From Theropithecus gelada (lineage: Eukaryota > Chordata > Mammalia > Primates > Cercopithecidae), in contig NC_037673.1 of assembly GCF_003255815.1 (NCBI RefSeq), forward strand, positions 160,372,793 through 160,436,792: a DNA stretch of 64,000 nucleotides, written 5' to 3'. Within the stretch, counting starts at the first letter, position 1. Each line of letters opens with the position of its first letter. Below, piece by piece: positions 23,560 through 34,367 of this stretch. A model generated the notes under the pieces. The model saw only the letters and a program-made list of their open reading frames with translations. It searched no databases and had not been told where the DNA came from. A program made the translations under genes and the position numbers.

Positions 23560-23864
23560 AGTTGATGGGTGCAGCATGCCAACATGGCACAAGTATACAT
23601 ATGTAACAAACCTGCACGTTATCCACATGTACCCTAGAACTTAAAGTATAATAAAAAAAAAAAAAAAAGAAAGAAAAGAAAAGTGCTTAGTCACCTATTA
23701 CCGAAAAATGATGCTGTGGGAACTGAGGGATAATACAGACCACAAATTTATCTCCCTTAATAAAATTCTCAGATTCTTTACATCAAAAATAAAATAAAAT
23801 AAAATAAAAATAAAATAAAATAAAAGATAGGAAAAAACTTTTTCACAAGGAAAAAAAAAAAAAA
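23560..23864 (+). mobile_element. 5'-truncated L1PA with apparent 3' transduction
   Basis: 23560-23650 is the last ~90 bases of an L1PA 3' end ('acaaacctgcacgttatcc', 'gaacttaaagtataataaaa'). A first A-rich tail runs to about 23682. About 170 non-L1 bases follow, ending in a second A15 tract at 23851-23865. Repeated AATAAA units end about 25 bases before that tract. A target-site duplication brackets the whole: 'aaaatatctccgtagt' at 23544-23559 and 'aaaaatctccatagt' at 23861-23875 (one base lost, one G/A change at a CpG). The 5' copy lies in a TT|AAAA context, the L1 endonuclease preference. The source L1 evidently read through its own poly(A) signal. Confidence 0.8.
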
Positions 23865-23875
23865 ATCTCCATAGT

Positions 23876-24408
23876 GTCAACAGTAGGCTTTAAAGGTCGA
23901 AGGATTATTTTAGAGCAATTTAAGCATTAATTCTTTAGTGAGGTGCCATATTTAGCAAGTATAATTTCACTGCATGTAAATATACCATACTTCATTGTTT
24001 TCACTTCTAACTTACAATAAAAACCTCTGTATATAGTGTTTTCACAGGATTAATGGCTGGTTGGGGTTAATGGCTCTCAGCTATGCCATGGGCCATCAAC
24101 ACTTCTCAGTTGGCCATTAATCCCCAGGAAATGCCTTGTACCTCAATCATTATGGCTTAATTAGGTCATTAAGAAGCTGCTGGTTAATTGCTACATTATA
24201 GGCATCCAGAGATGGGCAGGTGGCTGCAAAGACCAGAAGAATCACGCAATCACTAGGATAAAAAAGTATTAATAATTCATATATGTCGATGTATGTATAT
24301 AGAAGATAATTAAAAAGTAATGTTTCTATGTTTTTACTTGGTAAGTTTTAGTTAAAAATATGTTTATTCAATTAGAAAATACTTTTGAAAATGAAATATG
24401 ACTTCATT
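23876..24408. other. Non-repetitive DNA with clustered TAAT motifs
   Basis: 24047-24057 (ggattaatggc) is perfectly inverted at 24113-24123 (gccattaatcc), giving an 11-bp stem around 55 bases. Within 24047-24200 there are at least six TAAT/ATTA homeodomain-type cores. No repeat family recognised. Possibly a conserved noncoding element; unproven. Confidence 0.4.
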
Positions 24409-24420
24409 AATAATCTCTCA

Positions 24421-24688
24421 GAATGCCTGTAATCCCAGCACTTTGTGGGGGCCAAGGTAGGTAGATCGTGAAGTCAAGAGATCGAGACCATCCTGGTTAA
24501 CACGGTGAAACCCTATCTCTACTAAAAATCCAGAAAATTAGCCGGGCGTGGTGGTGGGTGCCTGTAGTCCCAGCTACTCAGGAGGCTGAGGCAGGAGAAT
24601 CACCTGAACCCGAGAGGCAGAGGTTGAAGTGAGCCAAGATCCCGCCACTGCACTCCAGCGTGAGCGACGGAGTGAGACCTGTCTCAAA

Positions 24689-24720
<32 letters not shown>
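24421..24720 (+). mobile_element. 5'-truncated AluY/AluS
   Basis: Begins at about Alu position 20 ('aatgcctgtaatcccagcac'), complete through 'cactgcactccagcgtgagc', with an (AAAT)n tail at about 24686-24720. The target-site duplication 'aataatctctca' (24409-24420) and 'aataatccctca' (24715-24726) flanks it. Confidence 0.88.
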
Positions 24721-24726
24721 CCCTCA

Positions 24727-26170
24727 AGATATCAAGTTTCTCATTTTACAAAATATAATTGGCTCAGAATTTCCTAAATGCGATTTCATATTAGGACATA
24801 GAATTGGAATAGTTTTAAATCTCGGTATTCCACCAGCCAGTTACTTTGTCTTGGTTAAGCCTTCTGCTTTTTCTGTGCCTCAGTTCTCTCATCTATAAAT
24901 TTGCACAGATATACTAAAATGTAAGGAGCTCTGACATTCTAAATATTTGCTGAAAAACATATTGAAACTAAGAAATATGTTAATTTTGCACAAGAAATGT
25001 GAATCGCATTAGACTTTCATTGAATCCTGTTGATTGAACAACCTCAAATTCAAAATATAAAGATTTCACAAATCACCAATATAAAGAATTTTAAAAAAAT
25101 TTTTGTTATAGATCCTACAGATATTTTAAAGAGAGCATATTATGTACAAAATTATGTCAATAATTTTAGCACTTGATATGTAACAAACAAATTTCTTGAA
25201 AGATACAACTATCAAAGCTCTCTTAAAAAGAGATAACTGAGATGTTTTCTGTCTATTAAAGAAATTGAATTTGTGATAAAAATTCTTTCCTACAAAGAAA
25301 TATCTAGAACCAGTTGGTTTTACTGAACGTTGAACAAAGACATTATACATTTTCTGCATAAGATTTTCCAGAAATGTATATCTAGGCACTTGCTCTTCTA
25401 ATTCTCCTGTTCCAAAATACAACTTGTATAAGAAAGAGTCATCAGTTTCAATTTGGTAAGCAAAATACTTTAATTTTGACATTAAGGCTCTGAACCGACG
25501 GAGAGTAACTGTTTCCCTTCAGAAGAAAAGTATTACTAAGTAAAGAGAAACACCCAATATTAATATTAACTGAGGGAAAACTATTCATGCACTTCAGGAT
25601 ACAAACTACTTACATCATACAATATAAAAAGGGTATAAGAAGGAATATTTATTAGTGAATTAATTTGAAGAATTTACCTTATCGTAATATGACACTACAG
25701 AAAATCATTCGTGAACTGTTTTTCTAAAAGATATTATAGATAAATAAGTAACTGAGCAAATGTTTAAGGATAAAGTTTATTTATTTATGTAGAAACTAAC
25801 ATATATTAGAGTTAATTCAATTCAAAAACATTCATTAAATGCTCACTATCTGACAGGCACTGTAAGAATTTGTGCTAGGGAAACAAGATGAAATCCAATG
25901 AATTTTTAAAAACTAGATTGTTTTCTCTGTACACATTTTCTGAATGGTACAGTTCATCACATTCATATTCATTAAACAGACTGCTTTTTGGTTGTGTATA
26001 TTATACTTGGAAACATTTTGTGCTCATGAGACTATTACTCTACACACGTCTGTAATGCAGATAATAACTGACAATCTCAGGACCGGAGAGAGGGCAAATA
26101 CATTGGAAGGTTTCTGTTAATCAGTTAATGTGGCCATTAGGGCCAAAGTGTATCTGATTTATAAGTTGTT
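24727..26170. other. Mostly unassigned AT-rich DNA
   Basis: Holds an unexplained antisense open frame at 25126-25482 (separate entry). 25810-25905 has weak L2 antisense likeness ('acattcattaaatgctcact', 'gacaggcactgt'). Confidence 0.45.
25126..25482 (-). other. Unexplained 118-codon antisense open frame
   Basis: ATG at 25482. The frame stays open about nine codons further upstream to a TAA near 25510. The N-terminal two thirds has mixed charged and aromatic residues (for example 'FLYKLYFGTGELEEQVPRYT'); the end is hydrophobic and Lys/Ile-rich, typical of AT-rich noncoding translation. Upstream on the minus strand a pyrimidine run before 'acttag' looks like a splice acceptor. I do not recognise the protein. 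In 64 kb of AT-rich DNA a few frames of this length are expected by chance, so I do not call it a gene. Confidence 0.2.
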
Positions 26171-26183
26171 TAAAACTCAAAGG

Positions 26184-26490
26184 GGCCGGGCGCGGTGGCT
26201 CAAGCCTGTAATCCCAGCACTTTGGGAGGCCGAGACGGGTGGATCATGAGTTCAGGAGATCGAGACCATCCTGGCTAACACGGTGAAACCCCGTCTCTAC
26301 TAAAATACAAAAAAAAATTAGCCGGGCGAGGTGGCGGGTGCCTGTACTCCCAGCTACTCGGGAGGCTGAGGCAGGAGAATGGTGTGAACCCGGGAGGCGG
26401 GGCTTGCAGTGAGCTGAGATCTGGCCACTGCACTCCAGCCTGGGCAACAGAGCCAGACTCCGTCTCAAAAAAAATAAATAAATAAAAAAT
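26184..26490 (+). mobile_element. Young AluY, Old World monkey (AluYR-like)
   Basis: A full dimer starting 'ggccgggcgcggtggctcaa', with 'cgagacgggtggatcatgag', 'gcgaggtggcgggtgcctgt' and 'gagatctggccactgcactc'. These variants are those I associate with the rhesus/baboon AluYR subfamilies (established knowledge, recalled). Flanked by a perfect 13-bp duplication 'taaaactcaaagg' at 26171-26183 and 26490-26502, in a TTT|AAAA context. It has few substitutions, so it inserted recently. Confidence 0.93.
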
Positions 26491-26756
26491 AAAACTCAAA
26501 GGAATAAGAGTTCTACAATTTTTAGCCTAGAGAAAAGTTCAGCCCAGAAAATGGTTCAGCCTAAAGAACAGATCAACCTAGTTGCAAATCTGTTCTATGA
26601 TATCAGAAATTTTTCACTATTCTTGATATTGAAATTTTGAGGCCAAAATAACAGTGGCGTTTGGAAGTAAGGAGGAGTGGGAGAGGCCATAACATTTTAT
26701 TAACTTCCAGTGTATCACACTGAGTTGTTGTTTTTGGACTCCTGTCCACTAGGTAT

Positions 26757-27370
26757 TCATTCATTCATTTATTCTTCATTCGGCCAATATAATACAGATT
26801 CTGCATTATATGACAGGATCTGTTCTAAGACATGAAAACTCAATAGTGAACAAAACAGAGTAGATCTCAGCCCTAATAGTGCTTACATTCTAATGGGGGA
26901 AGGGAGATAGAATAAATCATCATGTACACTTTCTAAGAGTTGTAAGTGCCACTCAATGAAATAAAGCAGAGAGCTTAGATGATTTAAATTGGTTGGTCAG
27001 GGAAGATCTCTTAAAGGAGGTGCTATTTGAGCTGAGATTCGAACAGGCAGAAGATGCTAGCTCTAAAATATCAGGTGGGAGAACATTCTGAAGGCAGAAG
27101 CAATGGCTGGTGCACTTGGCACTCAGTAAAGTGAGACTGAGAAGGCGAGTCTTGCTAAAATGTAGTGAGTGAGAGAGAGAGAGGAGAGAGGAACAAGATG
27201 AGGTCAGATCAGGGAGGGCTTTGTAAGAAGCTGAGAAGTTGGGGTTTTATTCAGGGTGCACTTGCAGCCATGTAAGGATGTTGAGCAGTTGGAAACAAGA
27301 GTATAAAATCTCAGGACAGGATCAAAGCAGGCAATACATATTTTGGAGACATTGGCCTATAGATTATATT
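26757..27370 (-). repeat. Antisense L2 LINE 3' region
   Basis: Begins 'tattcattcattcatttatt' (antisense of the L2 TGAATGAATG end), then 'gtgaacaaaacagagtagat', 'gcttacattctaatggggga', 'gatgaggtcagatcagggag' and 'gttggggttttattcagggt'. This is the antisense L2 order over some 600 bases. Confidence 0.7.
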
Positions 27371-28321
27371 TAGGATCATGAGACGGAATGAAAATGTGCA
27401 AAGTGAAAACAACCAGTCCCAAGAGAGGAAACTAGGCTATTCCTATAATGTGATTCCCTGCCCTGAAGCCCTAAATGGTGACTGTGCTTCTTTTACATTT
27501 TTGAAGTACAGAGAGGGGAGTTCAGAGAATATGAAGCAGAAAGGTGATTACTGCAGACTTAGTTAAGAAGGTAGCGTCCGATTTAGGAAGTCTGAGGATT
27601 AATGATAGTAGCTTGAGAACAGTATTGAATTGTACACTTCAAGGGCAGAGATCGTCCCCTGTTTCTTTTAGTTCTGCCGTCTTAGAAAAACAACACACAT
27701 CATTTACTTGGAGCCTGCTACATTACAAGCATGGAAAAGCCAATTTCCTGCCCTAGACAAAACCTGAAGGCTCTTCAACCTCAGATTGCTTGCTCCATTT
27801 TCGGAGGCCATTGTTTAAGGAGAAATTTGCCATTATCTCTCCTATGGTGCGATGCCACATTAGCAGCCCTTAAACCATTGATATTCAGATACATTCCCAC
27901 TTGACACTTTGTGGACTTTTTACTTTATTCTGGCAGATACCACAATTATATTGACCTTTTTTGAATATTTACTTTATTTGTTTTCATAAATGGTTCTTCT
28001 GTAACAGTCTTTTTTTCTCATTAAATAAGACATAAAATATTCTATATTCTTCCTTGAGCAAACTCAAGGAAGATACAGCAAAGGCCACTATTTAGGAGGT
28101 GAATACGTTCTTCCCTTGTGTGGCAGAGTTTTCTCCAACCTTGCAGTATCTTCCATTCTAGTTCCAGAGAGTCCTTCTGCCTTTAAAAATGGCCCTCTGG
28201 CTAAGGTTGACCTGGCCACCTCTAGAAATGGCAACCATGTCAACTCTGAAAAGTTGTAGGCTAGAAAGCTTCTGAAGGCCATCTTTACTGCTTCTCTCTT
28301 CCCAAAGGAAACCAAAGCAAT

Positions 28322-28323
<2 letters not shown>
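27371..28323. other. Unassigned DNA
   Basis: No gene supported. The frames at 27378-27566 and 27544-27756 show no motifs. 'cacttcaagggcagagatcg' near 27635 may be a further L2 remnant. Confidence 0.4.

Positions 28324-28365
<42 letters not shown>
28324..28365. repeat. (CA)n microsatellite
   Basis: About 20 perfect AC units. The antisense frames beginning with alternating Cys-Val at 28088-28364 are translations of it. Confidence 0.97.
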
Positions 28366-28366
<1 letters not shown>

Positions 28367-30384
28367 CAGAGTTAGGATCTAAACAAGAAAACAGAAACCA
28401 CTCTTTTTAGAAGTAACTGAACTTAACGGAGGGAATTTGTTATCTATGCGTGGAATGCCTGGGAAGCCAAACAGGGAGTTTGGGTAACTCCCTGAATACT
28501 CTCTTGAATAGCTTTAGTTTATGGACATCCAAGTGCAACAGGGCGTGGGATAAAGAGAGAGGATAGTGTTACTTGAACCCAGAAGTAGCCTCTGCATTGG
28601 CCACTGAGGCTGCCCAAAGCAATGGGAGAGGAGAAGAGATGCTCAGTTTTCTCCTTTTCTGCATCTCTCCAATCAAGCATCAGTGCCTCTCATTGGTCAC
28701 ACCCAGGTGGAGGTGACTGGCAGAGAATTCTGGGATATATAGGCTGCAGAATCAGCCGGCTGCCATAGCGAGGAAGACCAAAGGGCAAGGACTGGTTCTT
28801 AGGACCGACATGCCTAGGCAAACACAGCGCATTCTAGATTTTAGATCAAGAATGACCAAAAACAAAGAAAGAAAGAAAGAAAGAAACAAACAAAAATGCC
28901 CTACTATTCTTCTACATTTCATAATGGTAAATGCAAGCAAAGGATTTGAGCTGTCTCTTTTAATCAGATAGATCCCATTCTAACAAACTAGTGTTAGGGT
29001 AAACTAATCACATCTTTTGGCACCCGTCTTAAAATGTCTACTTTCCAATATCCTAAAAAAATCACTAATAATTTAATATTGCAAAAATTCCTACATATAA
29101 GAGTATTGAATATGCACCAAAGTAAGATTGGCAGGTGAAAAAAAAAAAAAAAAAAAAAGCACATTTGGTGCACACAGTGATTCTCCACAAGGTCTCCTAA
29201 ACCTCCTGATTTAAAGTGGTATTTTGATACACATCTATTGTCTTAGCTGAGATATGCCAAGTATAGTTTCCCTCTAGTAAGTCTGTTCTTTCTTCCAGTT
29301 TTTCAATGACTCATAAAAACAGGATAAAACATCTAAACATCTCTGAAAACCAACTAGTTGAATTTGGCTCCTGCAGGAAGTGCTAAATTTAATTAACAGG
29401 ACAGGGAATCCAGTCTGAAAAAGTTTAATCATGAAATTCTTCATGTATTAAAGTGGACTGAGTGTATTTAAGTGCTCCCATCTGCTTGTGTACTTCTAAA
29501 GGGCAGTTAATGTCACCTGCCCTATGTACGCCAAAAGATTATTGTGAGGGCAAAAGGAAAGTTAGACAATGCTTTGAAAGTGTGTAATTAGGTACAAATG
29601 TGAACTAATATTGTCCATGCTAATTTCTTGTTGATTGAGAGGTATTTAATACTTGACATTTTCTATAACACACTTACAAGAGGTAGGACTTAATAAACAA
29701 TACTATTATATTGCCCCATCATGACCCATAAGATACAATACTTTAAAAATAAAGACTGACAGAATTTACCGGTAGAAGAAATTGAAGCTGCAAATTTCCC
29801 CATTTGCTGTACATAGTCATTATGGATAACTGGAGTCCACATGCTAAATAAACAAATAAATAAGTGATGCTCTGCCCAGCTACTCTGTAGCCAAGTAACA
29901 GCTGCAATTTTAAAGAAATAAGCTCTTAAATAAATAGCCAAACAAATCATGCTTTATCTTAATTTGCTCTTGCTCAGAAGGGAGTTTGACTCGTACACAT
30001 TATGAATGAAAGTGTTTCCAGGGTCAGATTGATTCCATCACTAAAATTAAAACTCAGGTTACACAGAAATCCATCTCCATTCTGCATCTTTAACTACACT
30101 CAGTAAACTACCTCCTTAACTGCATTTCTGAAGCTCTTATCATCCTTTGTGGGTGGCAGAAAGCAAAGTTTCATATAGGCAAGGCCAACAAAGATGGAGG
30201 CTGAAATGGCGAACCAGAATTTTCATTTCACAAGATAACTGAGTCCCTGAATTTCTTTCTTAATGTCACTGTAAAGGGGATTAGGAGACAGCTAAGGGAT
30301 AGTGGAACTAGAGTCTATGAATGTCATTTTATTTATTTCTCTAGGACTTTGGTTCTCAGTGCAGACTTTGCTTAGTACTGAAGT
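28366..30384. other. Unassigned DNA with a promoter-like block and a (GAAA)n run
   Basis: 28590-28830 is GC-richer than its surroundings and holds inverted CCAAT boxes, a CACCC box and a TATA-like 'gatatatagg' (see next entry). (GAAA)n occupies about 28862-28886 and a pure A run about 29139-29158. No gene recognised. Confidence 0.4.
28590..28765 (+). promoter_or_regulatory. Core-promoter-like block, unproven
   Basis: 'cattggtcacaccc' at 28691-28704 combines an inverted CCAAT box with a CACCC box; 'gatatatagg' at 28734-28743 lies some 40 bases downstream in TATA position. A second 'cattggcc' lies near 28597. It could be a lone promoter, the U3 end of an old unassigned LTR, or chance. There is no coding frame downstream. 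Confidence 0.25.
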
Positions 30385-30765
30385 GGTGATTATTTGTTAA
30401 TCATTCCTCTGACAAATAGTTATTAACTGCCTACTATGTGCTGGTCCAGTGACTCTTGTATGGGAGAATTTTGCACTCTCTTCAAGGGACATTTGGCAAC
30501 ATCCGGAGACTGTTTTTCGTTTTGTTTTCAAAATCAACTTGCTACAATTCTAGTAGCTAGAGGACAGGGATGCTACAGACCTTCAATGCATAGGACAGTT
30601 GTCCACCCCACACAACAGAGAATTATTAAGCCTGAAATGTCCACAGTGCTGAGGTTAAGGGGCTCTGTGCTAGCCACAGTGTGAGGGTGCTAGGCTATAG
30701 TGATGGGGAAAACCAAACATAAAAGCATCATGCTTTTGTGGTGTTTACAATTCATTTGAGGAAAA
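30385..30765 (-). repeat. Antisense L2 3' end split by MER20
   Basis: Left piece 30385-30445 ('acaaatagttattaactgcc', 'tactatgtgctgg') and right piece 30675-30765 ('ggctatagtgatggggaaaa', 'tgtttacaattcatttgagg') join into one antisense L2 when the MER20 is removed. Confidence 0.6.
30447..30666 (+). mobile_element. MER20 (hAT-Charlie) inside L2
   Basis: About 220 bases: 'gggacatttggcaacatccg' ... 'aatgcataggacagttgtcc' ... 'acaacagagaattattaagc' ... 'gtccacagtgctgaggttaa', the MER20 order in sense. The 8-bp hAT target duplication is still visible as 'gtgctggt' (30438-30445) and 'gtgctagc' (30667-30674). The 82-codon frame at 30436-30684 is a translation of it. Confidence 0.85.
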
Positions 30766-32186
30766 AATATATTTTAGCCTAAAATATATGTTAACATGTA
30801 AGCTGTAGTTATGTCTTTGAAAGAGATGTATATCACCTTATAAGAAGACATAAAACTGAAGGATTTGACCTGCTCAGGAAAAGCAGTTATAGATTTTTCT
30901 AAGGAAATGAATAATAATAGTTTATGTACTGGAATATTTTAGTGTTTTTTTTCTGAATTTGTAGATTCAGGATTATACTTATAATTGTGCTCAACTGGCT
31001 TTTGAAATATTTTCTTTGGTTAGGGTAATAAGATTTTACATAACCAGAAGCTTATCTTTGCTATGGCCTATAGTTCCATATCCTAAATTTAATATGTAGC
31101 AGTGGAGAAAACATAAAAAAATTCTTTAGACATAGGCTGCCTAGTTTTGTGCTCTATAAAAGACTTTCAACATCATAAACATATAAAGTATATCTCAAAT
31201 ATATAAAATATATATCATATAGATACATAAAATATATATAAATATTTAAGAAACATATATTTAACAGCTGTTCATTCTTCTAGCCTAACTTGTTTCAGAG
31301 CCTTGTTTTTTTGCCCTTCTATTCTCATACAGAAGACCAGACAAAAGAGGTGATCTTTTGTAAAAGTTAATAGGGTTTTTTTCAATATAAAGAAATTATT
31401 ATTCTTTGAAATAATTCATTATATTTTTTACAATCGTGAGTTGTTTCTTAAGCCCACAAATTCTGTTTTTCAGCATTTCCATTTCTACTACAATAATTTT
31501 TGCAAGATCTTAAAAGTTCAGGTTGTATTTAGTTGTCATTCTTCGTAACTGTGGATGAAACCAATTGCTGAGTGAAATTTCCTTAGCACTTAGCTTTTAT
31601 TATACCATGTATTCCTTTCCCTTCTACTCCTTGGCCCATTCCTTTCCTATTTTCCTTCCTGGGTGTATTTCCTCTTCCTGTCCTGATATGTATTCAGTCT
31701 ACAGTTCTCAGTTGTCAACACCTTTTCACTTCCTATAGAGAGCTCACATCATCTCCTTCTTGGAACATTGAAATATATAGGCACTGATAGAATCCATTTA
31801 ACTAATCTAGACATTTAAATATCCAGACATTTAATATTGAAATTTCTTAATACGCAAATAACCTTGAAAGCAGACGCAATCTAACCTGAACCTATTCACA
31901 CATTTTTAGCTGATCATTATCAAAATCTATGTCTCCAACCTTTATCATCTTCACCCTCTAGATATTTCCAGTGTCTAAAATCCAACATTTCTATCGAAGT
32001 CTCAAAACCAACATTTAAAAGTTTTTAAAAAAAAAGAAAAAGAAAAAAAAAAAAAAACACAAAGCTTTCCCTTAACTCCTCAGGAGGACTTATTCTCTGT
32101 CAGTTAGACTCATTTATCCCTTCCCCAAAACCACTACATGAAGCCAGTCATCTCTGTTCCCACTGCCATGCTCTAGCGGTGGTCTT
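30766..32186. other. Unassigned AT-rich DNA
   Basis: No gene or repeat recognised. 31190-31270 is a TA-rich patch; about 32014-32057 is an A-rich run that may be the tail of an unrecognised retroposon. Confidence 0.45.
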
Positions 32187-32910
32187 GAGAGTGACAGGAA
32201 GCAGTCAAATGTCTAGGCAGATAGGGGCAGGTACCCAGTGAAACCATACCTCCAAGTCAAAGACAGTTTAAAGCCTGAAAGCCAAGCTACAAGTGAAATC
32301 CTCAGAATGGATTGAGAACTGGTCTTCCCTTTGACACACTTTCCTCTGATTGATCCCCATCCTGTGGCTATAAATACCCCAGACTCAGTCAGTAGCAGAG
32401 ATGGCCTGACTTTGGAGAAGAGACAACCTGACTTTGGGGAAGACAACCTGCCCTTCCCATCCCCTCTCTAGCTCCCCTCTCTGCTCAGAGCCATTTTCAT
32501 TTCTCAATAAAATTCTCTGCCTTCACCATCCTTCAATCATCAACATAACCTTATCCTTCTTGGGCACTGGACAAGAGGCTGGGACCCACCATGTGTGGGT
32601 ACCCAGAAAAGGCTGTCACACTGGCCTTTTGCCCTCACAGGCAGAGAGCAGCCACCTCATGTGACAGGGCCAGGGGCTAAGTGAGATGCTAACACACCAC
32701 TGTCCATCTACAAACAGTGGAACTAAACACGCACTGTGACACCCTCTCTGTGGCTTCTAGGTCACAGGAACCCTCACCTGAGTGCCACTGCAATCTCCTC
32801 AAGGAGACACACCTGGTCTGGCCACGGGTCCTGTGCTCACTCACATGCTCCCTCTTAAAAGGGGATGAGCATGACAGGCAGAGTAGAGGGACAGTGAGTC
32901 CAGAGAAGAG
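32187..32910 (+). repeat. Class I ERV-like solo LTR, family not assigned
   Basis: The layout is that of an LTR: possible U3 start 'tgagagtgacaggaagcagt'; TATA box TATAAATA at 32369-32376; poly(A) signal AATAAA at 32506-32511 within 'tttctcaataaaattctctg'; then U5-like 'ttcttgggcactggacaaga'. The last two phrases are common in gammaretrovirus-like (ERV1) LTRs of primates. The 3' end is uncertain. No viral coding region is adjacent. The frames at 32213-32446, 32434-32664 and 32717-32956 fall inside and are not genes. Confidence 0.55.
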
Positions 32911-34054
32911 GCCAAGAAAAATTCTGCATCAGTCTTATTATTTCATATCTAACTAACTGTTATTCTCCTCACTGCATATTGGTACATAGAATCCTATCTG
33001 TACATCACCACACCTTCCTCCCCGTAATTTATTTTACACATTGACAAAGAAATCTAATACTCTGCAAGCACTACATCAAATGTAATACTTTCTTGCTTAT
33101 AATTATTTAATGTATTCTGTTTTCACATTAAGATTCATATTTTAAATTCTTTTTTCTACCTATGTTCTCATACAAATCCTCACCTTGAAGTCTTCTTGAA
33201 GACATCCTTCTTTACAATTCCTTGAAATGTTCCTTCTTGGAGACTTCTAAAAGTTTTTTCCTGAATATTTCATTTTATTTATGATCACTCCTGTCTCAAT
33301 ATTTGTTATATGCATCATGTAAAGTATTTGAAACTGTATTAAGCCCTCTTATACTGTTAATCATCATTGTTCTGTTCAACTAATTTCACTAAAATTAGAT
33401 TGTAAAAATCCTATAGATGGGATTCAGGCCTTAAATACCCTAAACATTTTTTAAAAAAATACTTCAGTATCTAGCCAAAGCCCCAACTATAGTGAGCATA
33501 AAGTATACATTTGGTGATTATTTTAATAATACTTATTATTTGTTACAGAGAGGGAAAATATTGCTCTCTATTGTACAATAATGCAAAGAGAGAAAGAATA
33601 ACTTTAAAATGTAGAAATATTTTTAGTTCTAGATGAATTTAATAAATATTTCAAAATGTCAATAGTAGGCAATCTTTACACAGTAGTTTTCAGTATGATC
33701 TCAGTTTGGCATGATGTCTTAGGTTTCCTTTTTTCTTCAGGAAATGTCTTTCAGACTAAACCTGTTTTAAATATAAGCACAGACTTATTTTATCTCTTTA
33801 TAGAAAACAACTCCATAGAATGAATTGTAAAAGGAACAAATAGCTTTCAAGAGGTTATTGTGTGTACTATTTTTTCTTCACACTCTTGCCTTTGAATTCC
33901 AAAATGCAGTTTGATTGAGATAGCCATGATTTGGTTACAACCACATGGCCTATAATTTTGCCAGTAAAATTTCTATCTATTTTTTATAAAGTCCCTGAAT
34001 AGCTAGAATTAATTACTTAAATTCATCAATAAAAACCCAGGGATTAAAAACTTA
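32911..34054. other. Unassigned DNA, possible L2 remnant
   Basis: 33180-33480 weakly resembles a sense L2 3' region ('cttgaagtcttcttgaagac', 'aaaattagattgtaaaaatc'). Nothing else is recognised. Confidence 0.35.
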
Positions 34055-34056
34055 CC

Positions 34057-34367
34057 TTTATCCAGGCATGGTGGCTTATGCGTGTAATCTCAGTACTTTG
34101 GGTGGCCAAGGTGGGCATGTGGCTTGAGCTCAGGTGTTCAAGACCAGCCTGGGCAACATGGTGAAACCCCATCTCTACGAAAAAAAAGAAAAAAAAAAAA
34201 CTACAAAAATTAGCCAGGTGGGATGGCACACACCTGTAGTCCCAGTTATTCAGGAAGCTGAGGCAGAAGAACTGCTTGAGCCCAGAAAATTGAGGCTACA
34301 GTGAGCCATGATCACACCGCAGCACTACAGAGCAAGACTCTGCCTCAAAAAAAAAAAAAAAAAAAAA
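34057..34367 (+). mobile_element. Old Alu (AluJ/S), internally deleted
   Basis: Dimer with 'atccaggcatggtggcttat', an expanded A-rich linker, and an A20 tail. The '...ccactgcactccagcctggg...' block is reduced to 'gcagcactacagagcaagac', a deletion of about 20 bases. Confidence 0.85.

Noticed and set aside
28088..28364. Frames beginning with alternating Cys-Val
   Set aside because: They are read from the (CA)n microsatellite and its flank.
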